Shown here: positions 1 to 10,534 of the stretch, one piece after another | Numbering within the stretch: position 1 is the first letter of the stretch | Layout of the letters: each line of letters opens with the position of its first letter | Assembly (NCBI RefSeq): GCF_918797505.1 | Contig: NC_092795.1 | Coordinates: 56,518,916 to 56,582,915, forward strand | Length of the DNA stretch: 64,000 nt | DNA from: Bemisia tabaci | Lineage: Eukaryota > Arthropoda > Insecta > Hemiptera > Aleyrodidae | Reading direction: 5' to 3' | The notes under the pieces: model-generated | The model's input: only the letters and a program-made list of their open reading frames with translations | What the model was told of the DNA's origin: nothing | The model's database searches: none | Position numbers and translations under genes: made by a program

Positions 1-632
1 TTTTTCATAATGTAACCAGCAACATACCAAAATCGCGAAAGAAATTTCTGTCGCAATTTTGCTGAGAACCACCTCATGAAATTCCTTTCCTCTATTAGGA
101 TGATGATTTTGGAACTCCGGACACTTGATCGTGCATCGAGTGAAGGCGTGAGCTGGCAACGCCGCGCGTCTTTTCAGCGGCGGGCGGGCGGCGGCGGGAA
201 CCTCAAAAGTCGCGGAATTCACTTTTCAAATGTTCAGCGGAGCGTGTAATGGAATCGCGAAATCTAACTTATGATTTTTTATTCCTTGTTCGTTAATGAC
301 AGTCATTAAATGCCGTGTCCTCTTACCGCGCTCGCGGCCGGACTTTCGCTAACGCGAAACGAGCGTTGCGTCCGATCGGGTTTTTTTCTCTCCTTCTTGT
401 TCTTCTTCCCTCTACCCTCCGAGCGAGCTCGCGAATAGAGCGTGAATGACGCCTTCCCCCTCCCCGGTCTTGGTTCTTTCAGTTCGATAGTTCAGGGGCC
501 GGGGGCCCAACCAGCAAAACTCCTCGGCTGGTTCGTTTTGTCAGTATGGATTCCAGCAAGTTAGCAATGCTGTTACTACATTATAATCCACTGAATATCG
601 ATTCTTGGTGAAACAGGCTGTCTCGCCTAGAA
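1..632. other. Unassigned sequence, no gene seen
   Basis: A GC-rich patch near 160-210 is followed by mixed sequence. No repeat family found elsewhere in the window and no convincing open frame is present. Confidence 0.4.
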
Positions 633-945
633 CAGTGCGTCTCGTTTTTTTTTTCATTTTGGAAAATCCTGATTTTTCCTGATTTGCGACTGATAAATCC
701 TGATTTCATAAGTTTTCCAAATCCTGATCAAATCCTGATTTTTGGCGGAGAAAAATCAAAATTTCAATTCACTTCACGCGAGGCGAACTTCACGAAAATA
801 GCTCGATAAAAGAATCCGATCGGACGGCAGACTTTTCTCAATGCCTGATTTTACGACCGATTTTTCCAAAAAACCTGATGAAATCGGGATTAAATCCTGA
901 TTGACCTCAAGTCCTGATAGAATCGGGAAAATCCTGATGAAAGAA
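633..945. mobile_element. Family B2 element, degenerate copy
   Basis: The segment repeats AATCCTGATTT-like phrases and shares its interior (GATCGGACGGC, ACTTTTCTCAA) with the better copy at 11891-12225. The left end CAGTGCGTCTCG is a decayed form of CAGGGTGTTTAG, and the right end runs into short CCCTA repeats. There is no coding capacity. It is probably a non-autonomous DNA transposon; the superfamily is unknown. Confidence 0.5.
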
Positions 946-1904
946 CCCTACCCTACCCTATAGAATCGACAGTTAAACATACATATAAGTGGAGTAAGAA
1001 CGGTGTTCCCAAGTTGCAAGAACCACAACTGCTCAGAATAGATTTTGATAATGCTATCAACGACGAAATCGCTGATTGTCCTTGGGAGAGAAGAGAGAAT
1101 TAGACAAAAAACATGCGAAGCGTTTTCTCCTCTTCGGTGATTGAATGAGACGCAGGGTGGCAAAAAAGCCACAACTTTTCTCTCCGAATGAAAAAAATGT
1201 TTCAAAAAAAGGAGAGGGAGGAAAGAAACTTTAGCGTAAATTAGATCTTCTTTGCGCCCTTATTTTAGCCAAAAATGCTCTCGCACTCTTTTGTTCTCGA
1301 GCTATTTCCAAGAACTTCTGAAACTTAGAGAGATATCAAGACAAAGAACTTCGTATTTAATGGCAAAGGTCAATCTATAATAAGGCAATACAATTCACAT
1401 TCATTTTTTCTCTTTTTATTTCGTTATTTTTGAACGCGCTAGCGATTGTTCTCTTCCATTGGTAGCTCGAGAATAAAACAGTCGAGAGGAAAAACCGGTT
1501 CCCACGAGTCTGATATTTCGCTTACTTCTACTTGGTTCGCCCTGAAAATATTTTCATAAGAATTTCGAGCCGTCCAGTCTACTCAATTCTTCCTTTCCTT
1601 CGAACATAATTATCTATTTCAAATCCATCCAAATTCACATACGATTATAAAAATTTGGCATTCCGCAAAAATATAATCCGACACGTAAGTGACCCTCGAG
1701 TTTTCTACGTTGGAGCGAGAACTGAGATGAAAGCAAATAAAGGATCGATTTTCTACCCTCGGGCGAGACGGGCAATTTTCCCAAAACGCTCCGTGCTTTA
1801 ATTAATTTTCTCTATTTTTTTTAAACGTTCCAAAATAATGACTCGCACACAGCAAGGTCAGCGGAGTAGAAAAAGCAACGCCCTGCACGGCCTCCTTGCA
1901 GTTT
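946..1904. other. Unassigned AT-rich sequence
   Basis: AT-rich with homopolymer stretches. No repeat copy, RNA gene or plausible exon was recognised. Confidence 0.4.
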
Positions 1905-2115
1905 GTCGTGCTACGGAAAAACAGCGTATGACAATGCGGACTGTTGCCCAACTTCCATGAGTAAGATGTTTAATTTTGTGGAAAAATTATGGACATTTCT
2001 TCATATTCTTGAAGTTATAAAGTAAACTCTGAAGTAGGTAAATTAAGGATGAAATTCTCAGAAAAATCCGGCGAAAAATATTCATAATTTTTTTTTTTAA
2101 AAAAAAAAAAAAAAG
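1905..2115. mobile_element. Family D element, decayed copy
   Basis: The left part (CGTGCTACGGAAAAACAGCGTATGA, spaced over 1908-1932) matches the D terminal repeat. The middle (GAAAAATATTCATAA near 2075-2090) matches D interiors. The right terminal repeat is missing and a T-run followed by an A-run takes its place. Confidence 0.45.
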
Positions 2116-2471
2116 TTGCGTTGCATCAGAGGAAAGGCAACATTCAAAAGTGCATATACGTTGTTTTCCCACCTCTGAATTGGAAGATATGTGGTGGGAT
2201 TGTGACGCTCGGCAGTTGTTCTAATTTTCACGTCGTTGGGATAATTAACAGCGTAATTCTCTTCCCCTGCTGTTTCAATAGCCCAATCTCGACTGGAAGT
2301 CAGAAAGCAGAAAAATGGAATTGCGATATGGGAGCGGTGCCAAGTCCAGCGTTAATAGTCTCTTGGTTTTAGTCCATATTACCTCATTATTAAACCAGTT
2401 GTTTCATAAAATTGGCCAACACTCAGGGAGAGTACTTCATCATTTTCAACGAAGCCCGACTTTTTCTTCCT

Positions 2472-2703
2472 GTAGGTTGATTAGTGAGATGAATGGACGA
2501 AGCGATAGACAAAGAGAAAATGGACGATCCTATTCATGGAAGAAAATGGTTGCAATATTCAAAGGAAGACAGTAATGTACTAACTGACGGCAACTCACGA
2601 GAGACCCTATGGTTCTATTGAATCTATAAGAGCCACCCGTTTCAACCGATAGGATCCTCCATTTTCTCTTCGTTAATAGCTTTGTCGATCTATTTCAATA
2701 ATT
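2472..2703. mobile_element. Family I palindromic element, diverged copy
   Basis: The left arm (GATAGACAAAGAGAAAATGGACGATCCTATT, split across 2500-2533) is mirrored by the right arm ending in GTCGATCTATTTCAATAATTA. The interior has CACGAGAGACCCTA, as in other I copies but in the opposite orientation. It appears non-coding. Confidence 0.6.
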
Positions 2704-2774
2704 AGCCTCTAAAGAGAAAAATAATGTGTAAAATCTTAAAAAAATACGGTTTCCAATTGACACTTCTTATTTTT

Positions 2775-2930
2775 CTGTCAAACATTAGCAGAGTGCACCA
2801 AGGAGTGGATTCCTAACTTTCTTAATGTGACCACCCACGGCAATTTTAATGTCATTTTACTCCGAATAAGTACGAGTATATTCACACTGCTGTATTTCTA
2901 GCGTGCAACGGAGCCCAATATCCTGACAAG
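2775..2930. mobile_element. Fragment of the Q foldback family
   Basis: The order of motifs (AAGGAGTGGATTC, CTTTCTTAATGTGACC, CGGCAATTTTAATGTCATT, CACTGCTGTATTTCT, GTGCAACGG) matches the right arm of the complete Q element at 22195-22305. The fragment is about 75-80% identical by eye and lacks both Q termini. Confidence 0.5.
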
Positions 2931-2943
2931 TTCCGGTTTTCCA

Positions 2944-3215
2944 GCGAGCTGATTGTTAAAATTGATAAACAAAGCTGTGGACAAAATCGAAATAAGGAGT
3001 ATGGAGCTATTCTGTTGGTTGAAACGGATGGTTCCTAGGGACTAAGGGAGAAAATGATGGACTAACTAAAGGGTCTCTCATGGATTGCCGTTAATTAGTT
3101 AATTACCTACCTCCTTTGTCCATTGCAACCACCCGTTTCCACCAATAGCATCCTTCCATATTTGTTTTCTAATCTTTGTATGAGGCTTTGTCTACCATTT
3201 CAGCGATCAGCCCGC
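2944..3215. mobile_element. Family I palindromic element
   Basis: Near full-length copy. The left arm runs from GCTGATTGTTAAAATTGATA and the right arm ends CAGCGATCAGCCCGC. The interior has GGTTCCTAGGGACTAAGGG, GGGTCTCTCATGGATTGCCG and TACCTCCTTTGTCCATTGC, shared with copies at 5196, 46692, 57868 and 62951. Long inverted arms with no coding capacity fit a MITE. Confidence 0.7.
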
Positions 3216-3929
3216 AGACCTGGATACACCCTGGGTGAGACTGCTCGGCGAGGGACCCCATGGAAGCGACGAGCGACAAATCAGAAATTCTCGATGGAAG
3301 TTGGATTTTTTGAGAGGCGATGATGCCTGGTCGACTGGATACAGGATACAGGGAGGGTGCTCAAGGAGGGACCGGGGACCCCACGGGATCGCTGCAGCGT
3401 GACCTCGACGCGGTGACGGCATGAGATCTGCTCGTCGAGTCATTGTCAACAAGGGAACGTTCAATTATTCCGCAGTATTTTTAGACCAACTCCGCCTCCT
3501 CCGCCTCTCCGGGGAGATGGACCGTTAGGAGGCGGAGTGCCGAGCCGAGCCGGGCGGGAGGTCTGAGGTGTTCGCTGCGCCCGCCAACGGCACACCGCCG
3601 ACACCGTCGGGGTCGCATGCGAAAACCATGCTGCAACGATTCATTCCCCGCTCAAATATTGCGGTACAATTTGCCTGTTTGTCTGGTTGTTTTTTGCCTC
3701 CAGGGTTATGCTATGATGACGATAATTTAAGATAGACTTAACCGCGATGTGGCAATTTTTCGTCCGAAATTCATCACAAAATGCTAATTTGAGGGGATGG
3801 GCCCTACTGTGAGTTGCGTAATTTTCGTAGGGGAGGACACGCCTCAGAAGTGCAGAAAATTCCCGAACTCGCGATTCTAGGATCGCGGAAAACGCGAGGC
3901 ATACCTGAAGACGTGAGGTAATTTTCAAA
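3216..3929. other. Unassigned GC-rich sequence
   Basis: Mixed sequence with GC-rich parts (3480-3620). Short open frames exist on both strands but none resembles a protein I know. No repeat membership was found. Confidence 0.35.
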
Positions 3930-4437
3930 AGAGTAATTTTTTCAGTACTTTTCAAAAAAATTCAGTACCTCCTCAACGGAAAAATCAAGTTTTTCAGTAC
4001 CTCCATTAGACGAAATTCGGAAAATTTCGGGGAAAAATTCTAGCTTGAATTGCGACAAAAATGACGGAGACGCAACATTTCACTTGTGGCTTGAAGATCA
4101 ACTGACTGCACAATCGCGATCTTGCAGTCAAACATTAATCGAAGAATCAACGCGCAGGGGATTGCAAAACTTCCATCCTGGCTTCATTAAAAAACACGCG
4201 GGTGCCGCGGGGTGTGAAGGAAAAATTCCGGACCTTCTTGCGAAATGTTCGTACTTTTTCAGTATTTCCGGCCCAGCCCTTAACAAATCAGTACTACTAC
4301 CGGACTTACCGGAAATTCCTGACTAGTAAAAGAAACCCTGATCAAATCCATTCCACAAGGCTAATATAGGTGACTAAACAATTTTTCCCGGACTCTTTCG
4401 TCATTTTCCAGTTTTCCCTGACTGTGGCAACACTGCA
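3930..4437. mobile_element. B-related element, left part diverged
   Basis: The right end (CCCGGACTCTTTCGTCATTT, then CCCTGACTGTGGCAACACTG at 4417-4436) matches family B. The left part carries repeated TTCAGTACTTTTC and TTTTTCAGTACCTCC phrases in place of B's CCCTGACA phrases. It may be a B subfamily or a B copy fused to a relative. Confidence 0.45.
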
Positions 4438-5145
4438 ACTTACTTCATTCGCCGTTTGCTAATTCTGCAGAGGTGGATCAGAGAGTGGTTTTCAGATTCC
4501 TCGTGGTAAAACCAAACCACAGAGGCAGCAACACTACACTTTCCCTATCCATAGAGGCTCTCTGGATCAGCAAAATCCAATGGCCCCGACGCATTTCTTC
4601 CTCGGTTAAGCCGCGACTCCAACTTTCACCGCCGCCGCCGCCGACCGAACCGCCACCCGCGAGTGACCGGCGCCCGCGCCCGCTTCATCCACGTGGTCAT
4701 CGCCACTCGCCACTCGCGGACGCCGTTTACTCTCGGTACTCCGACTCCGACGCAACGGCTACCGTAGCGCGTCGTACGCTACGGCTACGACACCGCGCCG
4801 AAAAGGGGCCTCGGAGGCGCTCGCCCGTCCGCCGCGCCGGGGAACCCGACCGCGGTTCACCCGCCGAGCACGGCTCACTGCGCCGCTGAACCTGTCCGCT
4901 GCCCGCCTACTTTCTCCGCCATGCTTCCATTTTGGTCGGCACCCTATTGCCGGCTCCGGAACGCCGTCGCGCTATTGCATGGAGATGAATCAACGGTAAT
5001 CGTAACAGTGTTCTCTGATCGAGCCTCTGGTGAGAGAGTAACCAACTGACGATGCGAATATCCAAGGAATATAAGATCCGTCGCGATTGACTTAGCGAGA
5101 CGATGGAAGAAAAAGTGATGAAGGAACGCTGAGAGCCTCAGTGGA
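4438..5145 (+). promoter_or_regulatory. CpG-rich segment, possible promoter and first exon
   Basis: Positions 4610-4990 are strongly GC- and CpG-rich, against AT-rich surroundings. At 4921 an ATG sits in a good initiation context (CTCCGCCATG). It opens a frame that stays open to a strong donor-like site (CTCTG|GTGAGA, cut after 5029), giving 36 codons plus one base. Read through without splicing, the frame stops after 42 codons. The peptide resembles nothing I recognise. Promoter plus first exon is an inference; chance CpG-rich DNA is the alternative. Confidence 0.2.
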
Positions 5146-5466
5146 GTGCGGACTGATTGTTGAATTTGATCGGCAAAGACCGCATAAGGACAGCGGGATG
5201 ATTATTGAAATTGATAGACAAAGCATTAGACAAAGAAGACATAGGGGGTATGGAGCGGTCCTACTGGTTGAAATGTGTTTTTCTTATAGACTAAGGGAGA
5301 ACATGCTGGACTAACTGTCGGGTTTCTCGTGGGTTGCCGTTAGTTAATGTATTACCTACTGTCTTTGTCCGTTGCAACCACCAGCTTCCACCTATAGGTT
5401 CCCTCCATATCTCTTTTGTTATCTTTGTCTATAGTTTTGTGTGTCAATTTCAATAATCGGCCCGCA
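5146..5466. mobile_element. Family I element with a repeated left end
   Basis: The main copy is 5196-5466: GCGGGATGATTATTGAAATTG, with one base omitted here to the left, through to ATTTCAATAATCGGCCCGCAG. A second diverged left end (GCGGACTGATTGTTGAA) precedes it at 5148. This suggests a partial duplication or a second truncated copy. Its last bases overlap the start of the B element that follows. Confidence 0.65.
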
Positions 5467-5753
5467 GGGCTACTACAGAATATAGAAGATGAAATTCCCT
5501 GATATGTCCCTCACACGTTTGGGTGAAATTCCCTGACAATAGAGGATATGCCGGGTGATTAAAAAAACAATTCGTAATAGTTTTCAGGCAATATTTGTTG
5601 TGCGAAACGTCAAACCCATTCTAGAAAGCAAAGAAACGTGACCCAACAATTTATCCCTGAAATTCTCGTCATTTTCTCTGACATTTCGATGTTTCCCCTG
5701 ACTTTTTAAAATTCCCTGGCCTTTCCCGGTGTTCCCTGACTGTGGTAACCCCG
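5465..5753. mobile_element. Family B element
   Basis: Full-length copy. The left end CAGGGCTACTACAG is a decayed CAGGGTTGCCACAG, and the right end is TGTGGTAACCCCG. The interior has GAAATTCCCTGACAAT, AAACCCATTCTAGAAAGCAAA and GTTCCCTGACTGTGG, as in other B copies. No clear target duplication is present. It abuts the I element directly. Confidence 0.7.
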
Positions 5754-6583
5754 CCGCTGTGCTACAGTCATTAGAAAACAGAGGCAACTTAGTTTGGACC
5801 AGAAAAAGGCAAATTGATTTGAATAAGCAAAGTCGCATGAGAATACCCTCGACATGGAGCAGAGACCTGCTCTCTTCACGTTTCCTTCCATTTTTGGCCG
5901 ATTCGAGTCTTCAATTCCTTCATTTCCCCACGTTGACACCAGTTGGCAACGTTAGTCGATCCTACTGGCGATATTGGCGCATAGACCACCGCACCGGAGC
6001 CCTTTCAATTCAACTTATCATAAATCGGAGGCCGTTCCCCTCGAAAGGTATCGCTGCGCTGCAAAAGTGCGCGGGTGAAACCGCGCGCCCGTCGAGAAAC
6101 CGCTCCTTTCGGTAACCTCCGTACGGAGAGGGCGAGGTGAAAGAGCGGGGATAACATAATGATATGGACCGTGATCATCGTTGCCAGATAGGACTGATCA
6201 GCACTTCTCCTCATTTAAACCCATGGAAAAATATTCAAATTTTATCACACAACCTGGCATCCTTGACCGTGATGTGAGTGATATCAACGAGGTGCAAAAA
6301 TTGAGCGAATTGGCTTCTTTTGGTTTTAGGAGAAGTGTGGGTTGGGTTATGATTTATAATCACTTTCAAGGGCTATGCAACAATAGAAGTAAACGGATAG
6401 ATAAATAAATATATAGAGGACAAATCAAAGGGATTGCCAAATCTTGAAACAATGGAAAGGAGAAGTAGATTTATCACAAGGTCTCTGAGGAGCGTGTTTC
6501 TCATCGTGATAAATTTAACTGTTTTTAATGGAAGAGTCCTTTATACGCGCTCTTCCCATTTGAAAATGGCCGGTCTGTCCGGG
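5754..6583. other. Unassigned sequence
   Basis: Mixed composition with several short open frames on both strands. No repeat copy or domain was recognised. Confidence 0.35.
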
Positions 6584-7047
6584 GCGCACAGTGGATCGAG
6601 TCGATTGGAGAGGTCGGACATGAAATTTTTGACTAAAACTGCAATTGTATGTTTATTTCGCCACATTATAAACTTTGAAGGGTGGTTCTGGAAGAGAATT
6701 TCACGAGGAAACCGATGGAACCACTTCCAGAACCTTAAAGTTCTGTATACACGGAGTTATAAGCGTACTGGAAAAAAAACACATTGGATCTAGAGTCCAG
6801 ACTCTTAAAAACATCAACACGAAAAAATACTCTTGATACAATCAGATTTAAGCTTAAATCAAGAGCCAAGCCTAATTTGAGCGGATTTCCTTTTGATTTA
6901 AGCTTAAATCTGATTGAATCAAGAGTCCTTATTCATGTCAATGTTTTCAAGAGTCTGGACTCTAGATCCAACGTGTTTTTTTTTTCCAGTGCGTTTTAAG
7001 TTTCCAAGTTTTGCCCGACCCCTCCCATTGACTCGATCCACTGTGCG
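6584..7047. mobile_element. Family J element interrupted by an F element
   Basis: J ends are CGCACAGTGGATCGAG (6584) and CTCGATCCACTGTGCG (7047), inverted. J sequence runs to 6766 (GTTATAAGCGT) and resumes at 6992 (GCGTTTTAAGTTTCC). Between them lies an F element. Uninterrupted J copies at 63341-63575 have TTTAAACGCTTATAAC at the matching place, which supports reading this as a nested insertion. Confidence 0.75.
6767..6991. mobile_element. Family F palindromic element nested in J
   Basis: Ends are ACTGGAAAAAAAACACATTG and its inverted partner finishing TTTTCCAGT. The arms TCTAGAGTCCAGACTCTTAA and AGAGTCTGGACTCTAGATCC are inverted, and the centre carries TTTAAGCTTAAATC twice. The flanks read GCGT on both sides, a 4 bp candidate target duplication. 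The open frames inside are palindrome by-products. Confidence 0.8.
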
Positions 7048-7220
7048 CCCTGCGTTTAAAGCACTTCAATGATACGGTTTTAAGCCGACCGTAAAATGGG
7101 CTACCGAGTAATGGTGTTTCCAAGGGTGCGCTCTGCGCTCTCGCGTGAGCACGATTAAATCAATTCAACTTACAAAAAACCGCATGTTATCACTTCGGTC
7201 CCCTGAATAATTCGGTGGTG

Positions 7221-7270
7221 GAGTAAATTACGAACCTGCAACACAAAAATAAACATTTTGTTAGTCACGA
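7221..7270 (-). repeat. Dispersed acceptor-like motif, copy 1
   Basis: ACGAACCTGCAACACAAAAA is shared with 42019-42055 and 57224-57262. Read on the minus strand it is a pyrimidine-rich tract followed by TTGCAG|GTTCGTA, shaped like a 3' splice site. Whether it is used is unknown. Confidence 0.4.
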
Positions 7271-7572
7271 GAAACAGGCGAAAAAAATGCAACCTGACTG
7301 AAAACCTGAGAGAAAAATCTGAAAAAATTATCTGCGTATTCCAAGCTGTAACCCACAGTGACATGTACATCTTACGGTGCTAAATAGTTAGATCTTGAAT
7401 ATAGTGTTTCAAGGTGTTGTGCCCCTGCACATACTGATGTCACGGTTTAACGAAGTGCAATCGATCGAAACATTTCTCAATTGTGCATACTGAAGAGAAA
7501 AAAATCTGAAAAAACTACTTTTCAACCCCCTAAAACTCGAAAAAATTGAAAGAATAAAGTCAGAAAGGGGAT

Positions 7573-7609
7573 AGTTGCACTTAGTTCCGTTTGGCAGAAT
7601 ACGTCCGAT
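7573..7609. mobile_element. Family A fragment
   Basis: AGTTCCGTTTGGCAGAATACG plus CTCC-type ending, with one internal base changed, is the terminal third of an A element. The rest is absent. Confidence 0.5.
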
Positions 7610-7893
7610 AGTAAAACGTTTTCTACGGGTCATCCACTACGGGGGCGGGGGATTCGTGGAAGTACTCCACTTCGGTGTTCATTTAGCTCACACTTCCTGT
7701 GAACAGAGTATACGCGCTATCGAATATCAATCTCCAAAGTATGATGTCATATCAGGCGGGTGTCGGTAGCAACGACTTGTGTCAAAACCAAATACATGAC
7801 CTACATGGACTGAATTTCATGTGATATAAGACACCATTGTGTCGTTCTCGGTCCATCTCGCTTTTCCTCCCTAAATGTGTATGAAATAATCGA

Positions 7894-8040
7894 CAATTGG
7901 ACTATATTTTGCAATTTGGAACTATAAATTGTAGCCCGGTTTAAAAACAAAGTATGTGCCATTAGTTTCCCTATGCACATAAGTGTTTTTTCAGAAGAGT
8001 CAGAATTTATAGTTCCAAATTGCAAAATGCAGTCCAATTA
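7894..8040. mobile_element. Family K palindromic element
   Basis: The inverted ends AATTGGACTATATTTTGCAA and TTGCAAAATGCAGTCCAATT enclose ACTATAAATT and CCATTAGTTTCCCTATGCAC. It shares order and length with copies at 33215 and 54706. It is about 147 bp and non-coding. Confidence 0.75.
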
Positions 8041-8439
8041 GGAAAGGAGACCGCTCCACCCGGGATGGGTCGTTCATAATGAATTCAAACGGAGGCAGCT
8101 TACTTTATTCTTTCAATTTTTTTCCAGTTTTAGGGGGTCGAAAAGTAGTTTAGTCTGATTTTTTCTTTTCATTAAGCACACTTGAGAAACGTTTTGATCA
8201 ATTGCACCTCGCTAAACCTTGACATACGTATATGTACAGGGGCACAACACCTTGAAACACTATCTTCAAGATCGTAAATTGAATCATTAGTGCCAGAGGC
8301 CCTCAAAGAGCCTGGTGCGTTCAAGATATTTCCAAAAGCTAGGCGTAGGACCTCGACAAACGGATTAATCTCTACACATTTTTAAGAGGCGAATTCATGT
8401 ATTCGTGGCTTGCATAACTTGGGAATTGAAGGGACAACT

Positions 8440-8887
8440 TGGATTTAGACGTATTTCTGCCAAACGGAAATATGCGTGCATTATGACGTGAGCCCTATTA
8501 TGCATATACCCTTATGGGACGAGTTGCCACAGAATTTGGAAAATGAAATTCCCTGTCATTTCCCTGATTTTCCTGACACATTTTGGTGAAATTTCCTGAC
8601 AATTGAAGATATGTCAAATGATTAAGAAGACATAATTGAATCTCTGGTTTTCAGGCAAAAGTAGTTCGAAACCTCAAACCCATTTTAGAAAGCAAATAAG
8701 GTAAAATTTAACAAATTTTCCCAGACATTTTCGACATTTTCGTCATTACCCCTGACATTTCTCGTTTTCCTCTGACTTTTTAAAATTCTTTGACATTTCC
8801 CGGTTTTCTCTCACTGTGGCAACCCTGTATGGGTCTCAGGGCTCATGTCTTAAAGCACATATTTCCATTTGGCAGAAATACGTCCAT
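8440..8887. mobile_element. Family A element split by a B insertion
   Basis: The left half (GACGTATTTCTGCCAAACGG to ATATACCCTTATGGG, ending 8518) and the right half (TATGGGTCTCAGGGCTCATG to GGCAGAAATACGTCC, from 8828) together make one A element. The halves are separated by a complete B element flanked by TATGGG on both sides. Confidence 0.8.
8519..8827. mobile_element. Family B element with 6 bp target duplication TATGGG
   Basis: The left end ACGAGTTGCCACAGAATTTGG, of which the first bases are decayed, and the right end GTGGCAACCCTG are inverted. TATGGG flanks it at 8513-8518 and 8828-8833. It carries the usual B phrases (TTCCCTGTCATTTCCCTG, CCCATTTTAGAAAGCAAAT). It is younger than the A element it interrupts. 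Confidence 0.8.
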
Positions 8888-9211
8888 TTCTTACTAAATG
8901 AAGGCATGCTCTCGGATTGGAGAGGACAAATGCATGAATAGGAATGCCCTCGCGATTTCATCATGGAAATCCGTCGGGAGTGCCTTCGCGACAGCCAACG
9001 TTAACAGAATTAACTCGGAGCCGTTTCGGCGAATCCGAGTTTTGAGTAATTTCATGATGACGTAACTCGACGTCACCCACGTTCAATCTAGTTTGAGGAG
9101 ATCCTTAGGGGTTTTCGAGCCTCAGATCCCGCGTTAAGGCAGGGATAAACCGCAACAAACGCCCCACCTTCTTCGCTTCCTGGAAGACGAAGGGACATTC
9201 GGGGACGATCG

Positions 9212-9463
9212 CTGCCGTGCTAAGGAAGAACGCCGTATGAAAATTCGAGAGTTGCCAAATTTCCCTTGATAAAACATGCATTTTTGACAACATTCATGCA
9301 CATTTTCCATTAAATTTTCAGGTATTTTAGATTAAATTGCGTACCAAATTGTCTGAAAGTTTCGGAAAAAAATACACGCAATTTTCCCAGTAATTTCGAT
9401 TTTTATCGGAGGAAACTTGGCAATGTCTGAAGGCTCATACGGCGTTTTTCCTTAGCACGGCAG
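9212..9463. mobile_element. Family D element, full length
   Basis: CTGCCGTGCTAAGGAAGAAC at the left is inverted at the right (GTTTTTCCTTAGCACGGCAG). The arms extend about 55 bp (GAGAGTTGCCAAATTTCCC and GGAAACTTGGCAATGTC). The centre is AT-rich and non-coding. Confidence 0.85.
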
Positions 9464-10146
9464 ATCAGCCCGCGCATTAAACAAATACGACTGAAATTAA
9501 GGCTCGATTTCAGCCGACATCGGGGGGCTTTAATCAATCCGACGAACGGAAACTCGACCGTTACAGCGGCGCGCGTTATCATTACTGTTGTCATTATCAT
9601 TAGAGACCGATTTCCAACTCATTCAGCGAAAGCGCGGCGGACTGCCCTGTTGCCACGTGGGGACCATCGTCGAAAAGGCGATTCGCCTTGGATAACCGTC
9701 GGTTTTCTGCTGCGATTCGGCAACGCAAGCGGGAGAAGTTTCAAGCGGTGCTTTTTAAATGAGCTTAGTTTACGAACCCGAGCTTCGATTCGAATTCGCT
9801 AACTTACACTCCGGATTGAATTTAAAATTCAGCGACATTTCAGCACTCATGACGCGATTTACAACTCGAGCTTTTACCTCCGGATGCTGGGAACTTATAT
9901 TTGGAATTTCACGAAAGTCAAATCGCGATCATTACCGAGGGACGGCCGTACGGGGTGAGCCAGGGTATCTGTTCAGCGCTTCATGATGAATGGGAGATTC
10001 TACAGAGTGGCCATAGAAATTTATAATTGGGATCTGTGTCTTTTCCAGGTTTCGTTCCACCAATTTCAGCATATTATACTAGACTGTGAGTCTGTGAACT
10101 TTTTTCCTTGGAATTCTCGGTTTTCGGGAACCAGTTTTTCCTCTGA
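9464..10146. other. Unassigned sequence
   Basis: No repeat family or convincing exon was recognised. Small open frames do not resemble known proteins. Confidence 0.35.
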
Positions 10147-10227
10147 CGAAAGGACTACATTTTACAATACTACTTTGAATAGGTAAGCCAAAAATAGAAG
10201 TTCCGTATTGCAAAATGAAGTCAACTA
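10147..10227. mobile_element. Family K element, internally deleted
   Basis: AAGGACTACATTTTACAATA at the left and AAGTTCCGTATTGCAAAATG at the right are the inverted K ends. Most of the centre is missing. Confidence 0.55.
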
Positions 10228-10395
10228 ACCATCTTCACAGGTTTTCCGTAACTGTGACCGTCCTAATTTAGGGTGCTTTAAAAAAGGGGATTTAAAGAAA
10301 AGAAAAAAAGAAGAAGAAAAAGGAGTCCGGTAATATTAGGGGGCATCTGTGCAAAGGAATCTGAATGAAGTTTCAATACGAATAAAATTCTTCCT

Positions 10396-10534
10396 GGAAT
10401 ACATTTTGTAATACAGAACTACTATTTTTGGCACATTTTTAAAAAGACGTACGCGCCATTAGTTTCCCTATGCAGATAGGTGGAGTTAAACGGGCGAGAA
10501 ATAATAGTTCCTTATTGCAAAATGCAGTCTTAAT
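10396..10534. mobile_element. Family K element
   Basis: GGAATACATTTTGTAATACA at the left and TTCCTTATTGCAAAATGCAG at the right are inverted. The centre has CGCCATTAGTTTCCCTATGC, as in the 7894 copy. Confidence 0.65.

Larger units (their letters stand above)
7391..8273. mobile_element. Foldback element with about 170 bp inverted arms
   Basis: The left arm 7391-7560 (from GATCTTGAATATAGTGTTTC to GAAAGAATAAAGT) is mirrored by the right arm 8102-8273, at about 85% identity by eye. Weaker symmetry continues to about 7375 and 8301. The roughly 540 bp centre holds an A fragment (7573-7609) and a K element (7894-8040). No transposase is seen. The transcript would fold into a long hairpin. Confidence 0.65.

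Noticed and set aside
6784..6999. Recurring peptide DLESRLLKTSTRK at several places
   Set aside because: It comes from the palindromic arms of F elements at 6767, 23210, 25063 and 44758, read on either strand. There is no conserved start or stop.
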